NCBI GenBank assembly: GCA_031273445.1
Contig: JAISRV010000075.1
Coordinates: forward strand, 1 to 10,725
Length of the DNA stretch: 10,725 nucleotides
Origin: Candidatus Adiutrix sp.
GTDB lineage: Bacteria > Desulfobacterota > Desulfarculia > Adiutricales > Adiutricaceae
Direction: 5' to 3'
Shown: positions 1 through 6,411 of the stretch, one piece after another
Position numbering within the stretch: the first letter of the stretch is position 1
Layout of the letters: each line of letters opens with the position of its first letter
Program-made: the position numbers and the translations under genes
Notes under the pieces: generated by a model
Database searches by the model: none
The model's input: the letters and a program-made list of their open reading frames with translations, nothing else
Told to the model about the DNA's origin: nothing

Positions 1-10
1 GAGCCATATC

Positions 11-1051
11 ATGTCGACCGATTTACTACTGTCCATATCCGATCTGAAAGTGTCGTTTGGAAACCAATTGGTTCTGAACGGCCTCAATTTGTCCGTCCGG
101 CCTGGCGAAACTGTGGCCCTGGTTGGAGAATCAGGCTCCGGCAAAAGCGTTCTGGCCAGAAGCATCCTGGGCCTGGTCGGCCCCGGCGGCCGCGTTGAGG
201 GGCAAATAGACTTTTTGGGCCGCCAGTTGACCAGCCTGCCGGAATCGGCCCTGACCAAACTGCGCGGCGCGGAAATAAGCCTGATGGTTCAGGACTCCCA
301 GAGCGCCTTAAACCCGGCCTACAGGATCGGCGGCCAGATCATGGAAATGCTGGCGCTTAAACGCCCGGAGTTTTCTTCAAAACCGGGCCTTTTCAGGCGG
401 GGGTCATCTTCAAGGAAAGACTACCGGAACAGACTGAAGCAAATGGCCTTGGAAATGCTTCTGGAAGTCGACATGAACGACCCTGAAGAGTGTTTTTATG
501 CCTTCCCGCACCAGCTTTCCGGAGGCATGCGGCAGCGGGCGACGCTGGCCATGGCCATGCTCAGCGACCCTAAGCTGTTGATAGCCGACGAGCCGACCAC
601 TGCCCTGGATGTCGTGATTCAGAAACAGATTCTGCGGCGCCTGGTCCAAGGCGCCCGCAAAAGGTCCTCGGCCGTGATTTTAATCAGCCATGATCTGCAT
701 CTGGTCGGCGAACTGGCCGACTCTCTGGTCGTCCTCTACGCCGGCAAAATCATGGAATACGGGCCGACTTTTTCTGTCCTGAACAATCCCGGCCATCCCT
801 ACACCAGAGCTCTGTCGTCGGTTATGCCCCAACCCGACAGCCCCGGAGGCTCTTTAAAGCCCATTTGGGGCGAGGCGCCGCCGCCCGAAAAAAGAGACCA
901 GGGCTGCCTTTTCAGAGAGCGCTGCGAGCAGGCCGACGCTCATTGCTCCGCCGCGCCGGACTACCTGCCCTTAGGCCCCAATTGGGCGACTTTATGCCAT
1001 TACCCAAGCGCCGACGGTCAGGAAAAAATTTCTCCGACCCTGGCGGCTTAA
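11..1051 (+). CDS. dppD: Dipeptide/oligopeptide-type ABC transporter ATP-binding protein (DppD/OppD-like)
   Basis: One of two ATPase subunits that power a Dpp/Opp-type importer at the cytoplasmic face of the inner membrane. Seen: Walker A GESGSGKS at residues 39-46, signature LSGGMRQR at 169-176, Walker B with D193-E194, D-loop ALD at 198-200 and switch H227 in ISHDL. The C-terminal extension carries the Opp/Dpp cysteine pattern (C-x5-C-x6-C, then a fourth Cys near the end). In some family members this binds an iron-sulfur cluster; that is family knowledge, not shown here. At 346 aa it has typical full length. The ATG at 11 is the first start visible, but the frame stays open to the window edge, so a start further upstream cannot be excluded. 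The next gene begins 9 nt after its stop, so this is the first visible gene of an operon. The symbol denotes subunit role; substrate is unknown. Confidence 0.94.
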   Translation: MSTDLLLSISDLKVSFGNQLVLNGLNLSVRPGETVALVGESGSGKSVLARSILGLVGPGGRVEGQIDFLGRQLTSLPESALTKLRGAEISLMVQDSQSALNPAYRIGGQIMEMLALKRPEFSSKPGLFRRGSSSRKDYRNRLKQMALEMLLEVDMNDPEECFYAFPHQLSGGMRQRATLAMAMLSDPKLLIADEPTTALDVVIQKQILRRLVQGARKRSSAVILISHDLHLVGELADSLVVLYAGKIMEYGPTFSVLNNPGHPYTRALSSVMPQPDSPGGSLKPIWGEAPPPEKRDQGCLFRERCEQADAHCSAAPDYLPLGPNWATLCHYPSADGQEKISPTLAA

Positions 1052-1060
1052 TAACCTGTC

Positions 1061-2050
1061 ATGAATAAAAACCTCAACGAACCGGCGGCCCTCAGCCCCC
1101 CCTGGTCTCTGATGGAGGCCAGGGACATAAACCATGGCTACAGGCGCCGTCGGCGCGGCATGTGGGCCAGGGCCGGGCTTAAAAATGTCTTGAGCCATGT
1201 TTCTTTGGCGGTCGGCCAGGGCCTCACTCTGGGGCTGGTGGGCGAATCAGGCAGCGGCAAATCAACCCTGGCCCGCCTGATGCTGGGGATGGAACGGCCG
1301 CTTTCAGGCAAGGTGCTTTATAAAGGAAACCCCATGCCCAGACCCTTTTCAGGGCCCTGGAAAAAACTGCGCTCCAAGATGCAGATGGTCTTTCAGGATC
1401 CTTACGCCGCTTTGGATAAACGCATGACTATTTTAGAACAGGCGGCGGAGCCGCTGCTCATCCACGGCCTGGCCGACAAGAAAACAGCCCTGGAACTGGC
1501 CCGGGAGTCTTTGGCCAAGGTTTCGTTTCCGGCGCACTGTCTGGAGCGGAAACCCGGCTCCCTTTCCGGCGGCCAGCTGCAGCGGGCGGTCATCGCCAGG
1601 GCCGTCATTTTGAAACCGGAATTTTTAATATGCGACGAACCGGTGGCTTCACTGGATGTTTCCATTCAGGCCCAGGTTCTCATCCTTCTGTCGCAGCTTA
1701 AGGCCGACCTGAATATGAGCATGGTTTTCGTCAGCCACGACCTTAATGTGGTGAGCCATATCAGCGATCATCTGGCCGTTCTGCATCGGGGGCGTCTGGT
1801 CGAGTCAGGGCCGGTGAAACAAATTTTCGACCGTCCGGCCCACCCGTATACCGAACTTCTTCTATCATGCGCTCCGGGCTCAAAAAAAACTTTCGTTCAG
1901 GCCTCATTCTCCCGCGACGAGGCCCAGGCTTCGGGCTGCGCTTTTTACCGCCGCTGCCCTCGCCGTCAAAGCGAGTGCCGGGATATGGCGCCGCCGCTTT
2001 CAGCGGTCGCGCCAGCCCGACAGGCGGCCTGCTTTTTCCCTTTGGTTTGA
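1061..2050 (+). CDS. dppF: Dipeptide/oligopeptide-type ABC transporter ATP-binding protein (DppF/OppF-like)
   Basis: Second ATPase subunit, expected to heterodimerise with the preceding one. Seen: Walker A GESGSGKS at residues 61-68, Q-loop in VFQDP, signature LSGGQLQR at 168-175, Walker B CDEP with D192-E193, D-loop SLD and switch H226 in VSHDL. The CDEP(V)xxLDVS form and the HPYTELLL stretch are typical of DppF/OppF. The C-terminus again has C-x5-C-x6-C plus a later Cys, so both ATPases carry a potential metal-cluster site. An Arg-rich stretch (YRRRRRG, around residue 30) precedes the nucleotide-binding core. At 329 aa its length is normal. No good Shine-Dalgarno precedes the ATG at 1061, so expression may depend on coupling to the upstream gene; an in-frame ATG at 1112 is an alternative. 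The permease gene starts 5 nt after its stop. Confidence 0.94.
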   Translation: MNKNLNEPAALSPPWSLMEARDINHGYRRRRRGMWARAGLKNVLSHVSLAVGQGLTLGLVGESGSGKSTLARLMLGMERPLSGKVLYKGNPMPRPFSGPWKKLRSKMQMVFQDPYAALDKRMTILEQAAEPLLIHGLADKKTALELARESLAKVSFPAHCLERKPGSLSGGQLQRAVIARAVILKPEFLICDEPVASLDVSIQAQVLILLSQLKADLNMSMVFVSHDLNVVSHISDHLAVLHRGRLVESGPVKQIFDRPAHPYTELLLSCAPGSKKTFVQASFSRDEAQASGCAFYRRCPRRQSECRDMAPPLSAVAPARQAACFFPLV

Positions 2051-2055
2051 TTATT

Positions 2056-2979
2056 ATGATTTTTGCTTTTCCCCGAATTTTTGGGCGAGCCCTTTTAACT
2101 TTGTTCATGTTGACCGGCTGCGTCTTTATCGCTCTGCGCCTGACCGGCGACCCCGCGGCTCTGATCCTCGGGCCGGAAGCCGACGCCGAAGCCCTGGCCG
2201 GCTTCAGGGTCTCCCGCGGTCTCGACAAGCCCCTCTACCAGCAGTATTTCAGATATATAAAAGATTTGGCCGTCCTGGATTTCGGGGTTTCCTACGTCAC
2301 CGGGATTCCGGCCCGGGAAGCCTTTGTCGAGGCCCTGGGCAAGACCATGAAACTTATGCTGCCGACGGCCATGGTCACTTTGCTGCTGGGCATTCCCCTG
2401 GGAGTCTGGGCGGCCCTGAAACGGGGCCGCGCGATGGACAGGGGCCTGATGTTTTTTTCCGTGCTGGGCTTTGCCGTGCCCAACTTTTTTTTCGGCCTTC
2501 TGCTCATACTGTTTTTCACCGTTTTTCTGGGCTGGCTGCCCTCTTACGGAGACGCCGACGGTTGGCATTACATCATGCCGGTGCTGACCATCGCCACTTC
2601 GGAAGCCGCCATTTTCAGCCGGATGGCCCGGGGCGCCATGCTGGACAGCCTGAACATGCCCTGCGTCAAAGCGGCCCGGACAAGAGGGCTGCCCAACTGG
2701 CGAATAATCTGGCTGCACGCCCTGCCCAACGCCTTAATCAGCCTCCTGACCATGGCCGGTTTCTTTTTGGGCGCCCTGACCGCCGGAGCGGTTATTACGG
2801 AAAACATTTTTTCCTGGCCGGGCACGGGCCGTCTTTTAGTGATTTCGGTGGCCAACCGCGACATACCCACAGTCCAGATGGTCGTTCTGGGCATAGGGGC
2901 CTCACTGATAACGGCCAATCTGGCCATGGACCTTCTGTCTCTTCTGGCGAACCCGCGACTGCGGGACGCGGCCAGGTAA
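2056..2979 (+). CDS. dppB: ABC transporter permease, DppB/OppB type
   Basis: Inner-membrane permease subunit, 307 aa from the ATG at 2056. Seen: an N-terminal hydrophobic segment (about residues 8-28), the long periplasmic loop after TM1 that is usual for DppB (GDPAALILGP, then a GLDKPLYQQY stretch), about five more hydrophobic segments, an EAA-type coupling loop (VKAARTRGLPNWRIIWLHALPN) facing the ATPases, and a C-terminal NPRLRD typical of the family. The reading frame is open back to 1867, but the extra 63 codons lie entirely inside the upstream ATPase gene and lack a membrane-protein character, so the 2056 start, 5 nt after that gene's stop, is preferred. The Shine-Dalgarno is weak, consistent with translational coupling. 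The substrate cannot be read from the sequence. Confidence 0.92.
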   Translation: MIFAFPRIFGRALLTLFMLTGCVFIALRLTGDPAALILGPEADAEALAGFRVSRGLDKPLYQQYFRYIKDLAVLDFGVSYVTGIPAREAFVEALGKTMKLMLPTAMVTLLLGIPLGVWAALKRGRAMDRGLMFFSVLGFAVPNFFFGLLLILFFTVFLGWLPSYGDADGWHYIMPVLTIATSEAAIFSRMARGAMLDSLNMPCVKAARTRGLPNWRIIWLHALPNALISLLTMAGFFLGALTAGAVITENIFSWPGTGRLLVISVANRDIPTVQMVVLGIGASLITANLAMDLLSLLANPRLRDAAR

Positions 2980-2984
2980 AAGCT

Positions 2985-3869
2985 ATGTCTGACAAGCCAA
3001 TGACCTTCATTCGCCGCTTTTTGGCCGCGGCTCCGGCGTCGGTCGTCGCTTCCGTCGCCATTCTGGCCGTTCTGGCGATTTCGGCTGTTCTGGCCGGGCA
3101 GATATGCGGCCATGCGCCCGAGGCCGTCAATCTTATGAACCGCCTGAAGCCTCCCGTTCCTTTTTCCGGCTCCGCCTTCAATCATCTTTTGGGAACCGAC
3201 GAACTGGGCCGGGATATTCTCAGCCGGCTGCTTCACGGGATGCGCATCAGCTTCCTGATTGCCCTGGCCGGCACTGTGGCCGGCGCCTCAATAGGCCTCG
3301 GGCTGGGCTTTATGGCCGCTCACTTCCGGGGACTGGTCGACGACATGGTGCTTACGGCCATTGATTTCAACGCCGCCCTGCCTTTCATCATCATGGCGCT
3401 GGCCATGCTGGCCTTCTTCGGTTCACAAATATACATCATAATCGCCATCATGGCCGTTTACGGCTGGGACCGCTACGCCAGGCTGGCCCGCAACCTGTCC
3501 CTGTCGGCCCTGACCGAAGGCTATGCCGGAGCGCTGTTGGCTCTGGGAGCCTCCCCCGGCCGAATTTACATCCGGCACATCCTGCCCAACATCGCCGGCG
3601 TTCTGATCGTCAATATGACCTTGAATTTTCCTGGAACCATATTGCTTGAAACATCCCTGAGCTTTCTGGGAGTGGGGGTTCAGCCGCCGCTGACCAGCTT
3701 GGGAGTTCTTTTAGGTTTCGGGCGCGACTATCTGACGACAGCCTGGTGGATCGCCGTGGCGCCCGGAACGGTCATAGTCATGGTGACCTTGTCCATTACC
3801 GTTTTAGGCGACTTCATCATCGGCAGTCTTGACGGGACTTATTCCTTTTCCAAATCAGACAGGCTTTGA
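2985..3869 (+). CDS. dppC: ABC transporter permease, DppC/OppC type
   Basis: Second inner-membrane permease, 294 aa from the ATG at 2985. Seen: a hydrophobic TM1 (about residues 14-38); the DppC hallmark LLGTDELGRDILSRLLHGMR in the loop before TM2; further membrane segments; an EAA-type coupling loop (ALGASPGRIYIRHILPN); and the conserved LETSLSFLGVGVQPPLTSLG region near the C-terminus. The frame is open from 2562, but that stretch is a shadow of the dppB-like gene. The chosen start lies 5 nt after the dppB-like stop. With the two ATPases this completes the transport core; the periplasmic binding protein is missing from the window. The order ATPase-ATPase-permease-permease differs from the more common binding protein-B-C-D-F order. 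Confidence 0.92.
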   Translation: MSDKPMTFIRRFLAAAPASVVASVAILAVLAISAVLAGQICGHAPEAVNLMNRLKPPVPFSGSAFNHLLGTDELGRDILSRLLHGMRISFLIALAGTVAGASIGLGLGFMAAHFRGLVDDMVLTAIDFNAALPFIIMALAMLAFFGSQIYIIIAIMAVYGWDRYARLARNLSLSALTEGYAGALLALGASPGRIYIRHILPNIAGVLIVNMTLNFPGTILLETSLSFLGVGVQPPLTSLGVLLGFGRDYLTTAWWIAVAPGTVIVMVTLSITVLGDFIIGSLDGTYSFSKSDRL

Positions 3870-3896
3870 TTTGGAAAGGCCCGTGGAGCAAAAAGC

Positions 3897-3900
3897 GGAG
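3897..3900 (+). promoter_or_regulatory. Shine-Dalgarno GGAG deciding the start of the phosphodiesterase gene
   Basis: GGAG ends 7 nt before the ATG at 3908. A TTG at 3866 overlapping the permease stop would add 14 lysine-rich residues but has no comparable site, so 3908 is the better start. Confidence 0.7.
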
Positions 3901-3907
3901 CAAAAAA

Positions 3908-5380
3908 ATGAAAAAATGCTTGATCGTGGGTTTTGACGGTTTAAGGCAGGATTCCATCACTGACGAATTGATGCCGAATTTGCGGAATTTTATTGACGGC
4001 GGGTGTTTATGCCAAGCCCATCGGGCTGTTTTTCCAACGGAAACATATGTAAACCACCCCAGCATATTCACCGGAGCGTTTCCTAAAAATCACGGCCTTA
4101 TCGCCAACTTTTACTATAACCGTCCCGGTCTTTCGGATGAAATATTTTTTGACGGCAGCAGCGTGGAATCCATCACCGGCAACGATAAACAGGGGCTGTT
4201 GTTCGGCGTTCCGACTTTGGGCCAATACTTGGGGGCGGCGGGCTTGTCCATGCGGGTGATCGGTTCGAACAGCTCTGGCAGCACGCGGCTGAAGCATCAC
4301 ACGGCCGGCCGATATCCCAACCACCTCGCTCTGCCGGTGCGGGACGTTTCCAAAGTAAGCCCGGCGAAAGAATTGGCCGCCTGGCGAACGATTCACGGGG
4401 CCGGGCATCCGCTTAATTTGCCGGACGAAGCCGGCAGCCGGGCGGTGGTCGAATCGTTTTTCAAAGTCGAAGCGCCTAAGGGGCTGGCCGACCTGACGGT
4501 GCTCTGGCTGGGAGAGCCGGATCACAGCTGCCACCGCGACGGGCCGACCGGCCCGCGCACCCTGGCCGCGCTGTCTCAGGCGGATGCGCTGTTCGGAACG
4601 ATTCTGGACTGGCGGCGGGCGGAGGGCTCGCGGGTGCAGCTTCTGGCTCTTTCAGACCACGGGCACGTGGTCGTCGATCGTCATTCGGATGTCAAAGGAA
4701 CTTTGGTTGAGGCCGGCTTGAGGGTTTTTTCGCCGTTGGACCTGAAAAACGGCGCCGACATAAACGAAGCCGACCTGATCATGGCCGGAGAATACTGCGG
4801 CGGTCTCTGGAGCGCCAGGCCCGGCGACATGAAAACCGTCAAACGGGCGGCCGATGTTCTTCAGCAAAGCCAGGATATCGGCCTGCTTTTTTCGTCCAGA
4901 CCGGAATTGACCGCCGACAGGCGATCAGGCCTATTTGCCGAAGCTTTGGTCCTGACCGATCACGAACGCGCCCCGGACTTGAGGTTCATTACCAGGGGCG
5001 ACCCTTTAAGCGGCCGGACGGCCGCCGAATCGGGCCTGCCCATAGGAGGAGGCGCCCACGGCGGCTTATTGCCGCAGGAGCTTTTTTGCCTGTGCGCCTG
5101 GGGCGGGGACGCCTTCAAGCGGGAGACCGTCAATATGCTGCCCAGCGGCCCGGCCGACATTGCGGCCACGATCCTGCGTTTAATGGACTTTAATCCGGCC
5201 ATGATCGCCCGGCTTGACGGCCGGGCGCTTTCGGAATGTTTTGTAAATCAGCCGCCTGCAACCGAAGCCGCTCCCAAAACGGAAGTGTTGACGGCTGAAA
5301 GAAATGGTTTTAAGCAGATTCTCCGGCGAACCGGCTATAATAACCGCATCTATCTTGATCAGGGCTGCCGTGAGTCGTGA
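3908..5380 (+). CDS. Alkaline-phosphatase-superfamily phosphodiesterase / nucleotide pyrophosphatase-like enzyme
   Basis: Predicted two-metal hydrolase of the type I phosphodiesterase/nucleotide pyrophosphatase (NPP) family, 490 aa. Seen, in order: D10 in GFDGLR; nucleophile T46 in FPTETYVNHPSIFTG; N67 after HGL, fitting the phosphate-stabilising Asn of NPPs; D205 and H209 in EPDHSCH; D250-H251 in SDHGH; H384 in GGGAHGG. Together these match the full set of zinc ligands plus nucleophile, so the enzyme should be active. No signal peptide or membrane segment is seen, so it should act in the cytoplasm. It begins 38 nt after the permease stop and is probably the last gene of the transporter operon, suggesting it cleaves the imported compound. 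Phosphonoacetate hydrolase belongs to the same superfamily, so a phosphonate substrate is also possible. Substrate assignment is inference only. An approximately 60-residue C-terminal tail follows the last metal-binding region and is less recognisable. Confidence 0.88.
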   Translation: MKKCLIVGFDGLRQDSITDELMPNLRNFIDGGCLCQAHRAVFPTETYVNHPSIFTGAFPKNHGLIANFYYNRPGLSDEIFFDGSSVESITGNDKQGLLFGVPTLGQYLGAAGLSMRVIGSNSSGSTRLKHHTAGRYPNHLALPVRDVSKVSPAKELAAWRTIHGAGHPLNLPDEAGSRAVVESFFKVEAPKGLADLTVLWLGEPDHSCHRDGPTGPRTLAALSQADALFGTILDWRRAEGSRVQLLALSDHGHVVVDRHSDVKGTLVEAGLRVFSPLDLKNGADINEADLIMAGEYCGGLWSARPGDMKTVKRAADVLQQSQDIGLLFSSRPELTADRRSGLFAEALVLTDHERAPDLRFITRGDPLSGRTAAESGLPIGGGAHGGLLPQELFCLCAWGGDAFKRETVNMLPSGPADIAATILRLMDFNPAMIARLDGRALSECFVNQPPATEAAPKTEVLTAERNGFKQILRRTGYNNRIYLDQGCRES

Positions 5381-5541
5381 GCGCCCGCAGCTGCGACTCT
5401 TCCCTGTCATCGCGATCCGCTTTGACCGTTCTGTAAAAAATAATGTAAACTAAAATAATATTTATAAACTGGTTCTCATACATGCAAGGCCTCGCGAAGC
5501 CATTCAAAATATCTATGTTGCCGTTAAAGATAAAAATGCAA
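5381..5541. other. Convergent intergenic region between the phosphodiesterase and vapC
   Basis: AT-rich spacer of 161 nt. The only structures seen are weak. GAGTCG (5372-5377) and CGACTC (5394-5399) could pair across the phosphodiesterase stop codon. On the minus strand GGCTTCGCGAGGCC can form a short stem. Neither is followed by a convincing T-run, so no terminator is called. Confidence 0.4.
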
Positions 5542-5958
5542 CTAACGTATCCAGTGAAACTTTATGCTTTCGCGTTTTTCTATGAAGTCAAACTCGTGAT
5601 GATCAGCGGTCATAAGTGAACCACCGGCAACCGAAGCTTCGGCCAGCGCTATTGAGTCGGCCAATGATATTTTATATGTCGCTTTCAATCGTCCAGCTTC
5701 AGCAAAAACCGCATCGGTGATTTCCGACACTATCGTGATAGGACGCGCCTTTAACTCGAATACAATTTTATCGGCAGTCGCTTTATCGACAGATCGATAA
5801 ACGTCGTAATATATCTCTAATAAATTTAATTTATTAATAGAAATTTTGACTCGGCCTTTGAAGGCTTCGTTTATTTTTACAGACACTTCATCGGCGCCAG
5901 CTTCATTTTTAAGCAAGGCGATTATCGCGCAAGCATCCAGGATATAATGCATATTCAC
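5542..5958 (-). CDS. vapC: PIN-domain toxin, VapC family
   Basis: Predicted Mg-dependent endoribonuclease toxin, 138 aa. The family cleaves RNA, often tRNA or rRNA; the target here is unknown. Seen: the four acidic PIN active-site residues D8 (YILDAC), E48 (NLLEIYYD), D101 (SLADSIALAEA) and D119 (MTADHHEFD), so the catalytic site is intact. The start is taken as GTG at 5958, which overlaps the antitoxin stop as GTGA and sits 8 nt after AAGGAG (5967-5972 on the minus strand). The in-frame ATG at 5952 would be 14 nt from that site. Co-transcribed with and translationally coupled to the upstream antitoxin. Codon use is clearly AT-richer than in the flanking operons, suggesting horizontal acquisition. 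Confidence 0.88.
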   Translation of the reverse strand: MNMHYILDACAIIALLKNEAGADEVSVKINEAFKGRVKISINKLNLLEIYYDVYRSVDKATADKIVFELKARPITIVSEITDAVFAEAGRLKATYKISLADSIALAEASVAGGSLMTADHHEFDFIEKRESIKFHWIR

Positions 5959-6182
5959 CGGTCAAACTCCTTGTCGGCATGTTTGCGTTCAAGGAATTTA
6001 TCCAGAGACATTTCCTTATTTCCAGCCAGCATCCCTCTCAAGCCGGCCACACAGTCAAACGATCCCTCAATCGGCGTCATAGTTATTACCCCATTATCTT
6101 TTCGAACTCGTACCCTGTCCGCGCCGATGAGTCGAGACAATGGTTCCGGCAGCGTGTTTGCGTTCAATATTATATCGTCCAT
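5955..6182 (-). CDS. vapB: VapB-like antitoxin
   Basis: Small partner of the PIN toxin, 75 aa from the ATG at 6182. GGGAG lies 9 nt upstream of that ATG, whereas the alternative TTG at 6191 directly abuts the purine-rich site and is unlikely. The N-terminal half (LSRLIGADRVRVRKDNGVIT) has the short strand-turn-strand look of AbrB/MazE-type swapped-hairpin antitoxins. The C-terminal half (FDCVAGLRGMLAGNK, then LDKFLERKHADKE) resembles the toxin-binding tails of antitoxins paired with PIN toxins. The family is assigned from these patterns and from context, not from a firm match. It should neutralise VapC and, with VapC, repress the promoter just upstream. Confidence 0.75.
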   Translation of the reverse strand: MDDIILNANTLPEPLSRLIGADRVRVRKDNGVITMTPIEGSFDCVAGLRGMLAGNKEMSLDKFLERKHADKEFDR

Positions 6183-6244
6183 ATTGATCAACTCCCCCGC
6201 TCTATCATGAGCGCCGAACTCTCTCGCGTTTATGACGACTTTGT

Positions 6245-6278
6245 ATCTAAATAATATTAGATTTTAGCCTCATGTCAA
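6245..6278 (-). promoter_or_regulatory. vapBC promoter with overlapping inverted-repeat operator
   Basis: On the minus strand TTGACA (6278-6273), a 16-nt spacer and TATTAT (6256-6251) form a good sigma-70 promoter about 70 nt upstream of the antitoxin start. The -10 box is exactly framed by perfect 6-bp arms, ATCTAA (6245-6250) and TTAGAT (6257-6262), a likely binding site for the toxin-antitoxin complex. Binding by VapBC is inferred from the usual autoregulation of such pairs. Confidence 0.68.
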
Positions 6279-6352
6279 GGGCTGAATGTAGCCAGGGCTG
6301 AAGGCCGCCAGGCCGGGCAAGAGCATTTTAATCAATGGGATAGACCTCTATA

Positions 6353-6377
6353 ACAAAACCGGCCGGGCGGAGGCCGG
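6353..6377 (-). terminator. Rho-independent terminator of the 688-aa protein gene
   Basis: Read on the minus strand, CCGGCC (6377-6372), a 7-nt loop and GGCCGG (6364-6359) form a perfect GC stem followed immediately by TTTTGTT. It lies about 35 nt after the stop codon of the gene that ends at 6412. Confidence 0.75.
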
Positions 6378-6411
6378 CCAGTTAGGTATAACGAGAATAA
6401 ACGGACAGAGA

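Noticed and set aside
1867..2055. N-terminal extension of the dppB-like frame
   Set aside because: It lies inside the dppF-like gene, has no membrane-protein character, and the ATG at 2056 is positioned right after that gene's stop.
1761..2228. Minus-strand frame of 155 codons over the dppF/dppB junction
   Set aside because: Basic, low-complexity translation opposite two well-supported genes; a GC-driven shadow.
2562..2984. N-terminal extension of the dppC-like frame
   Set aside because: The His/Gln/Arg-rich translation is a shadow of the dppB-like gene; the ATG at 2985 gives a normal DppC start.
5372..5399. GAGTCG/CGACTC stem as the terminator of the transporter operon
   Set aside because: Only 6 bp with a 16-nt loop and no T-run after it.
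6280..6302. Two direct copies of GGGCTGAA as an attachment site or mobile-element footprint
   Set aside because: Only 8 nt, 15 nt apart and not flanking the vapBC genes; likely chance.
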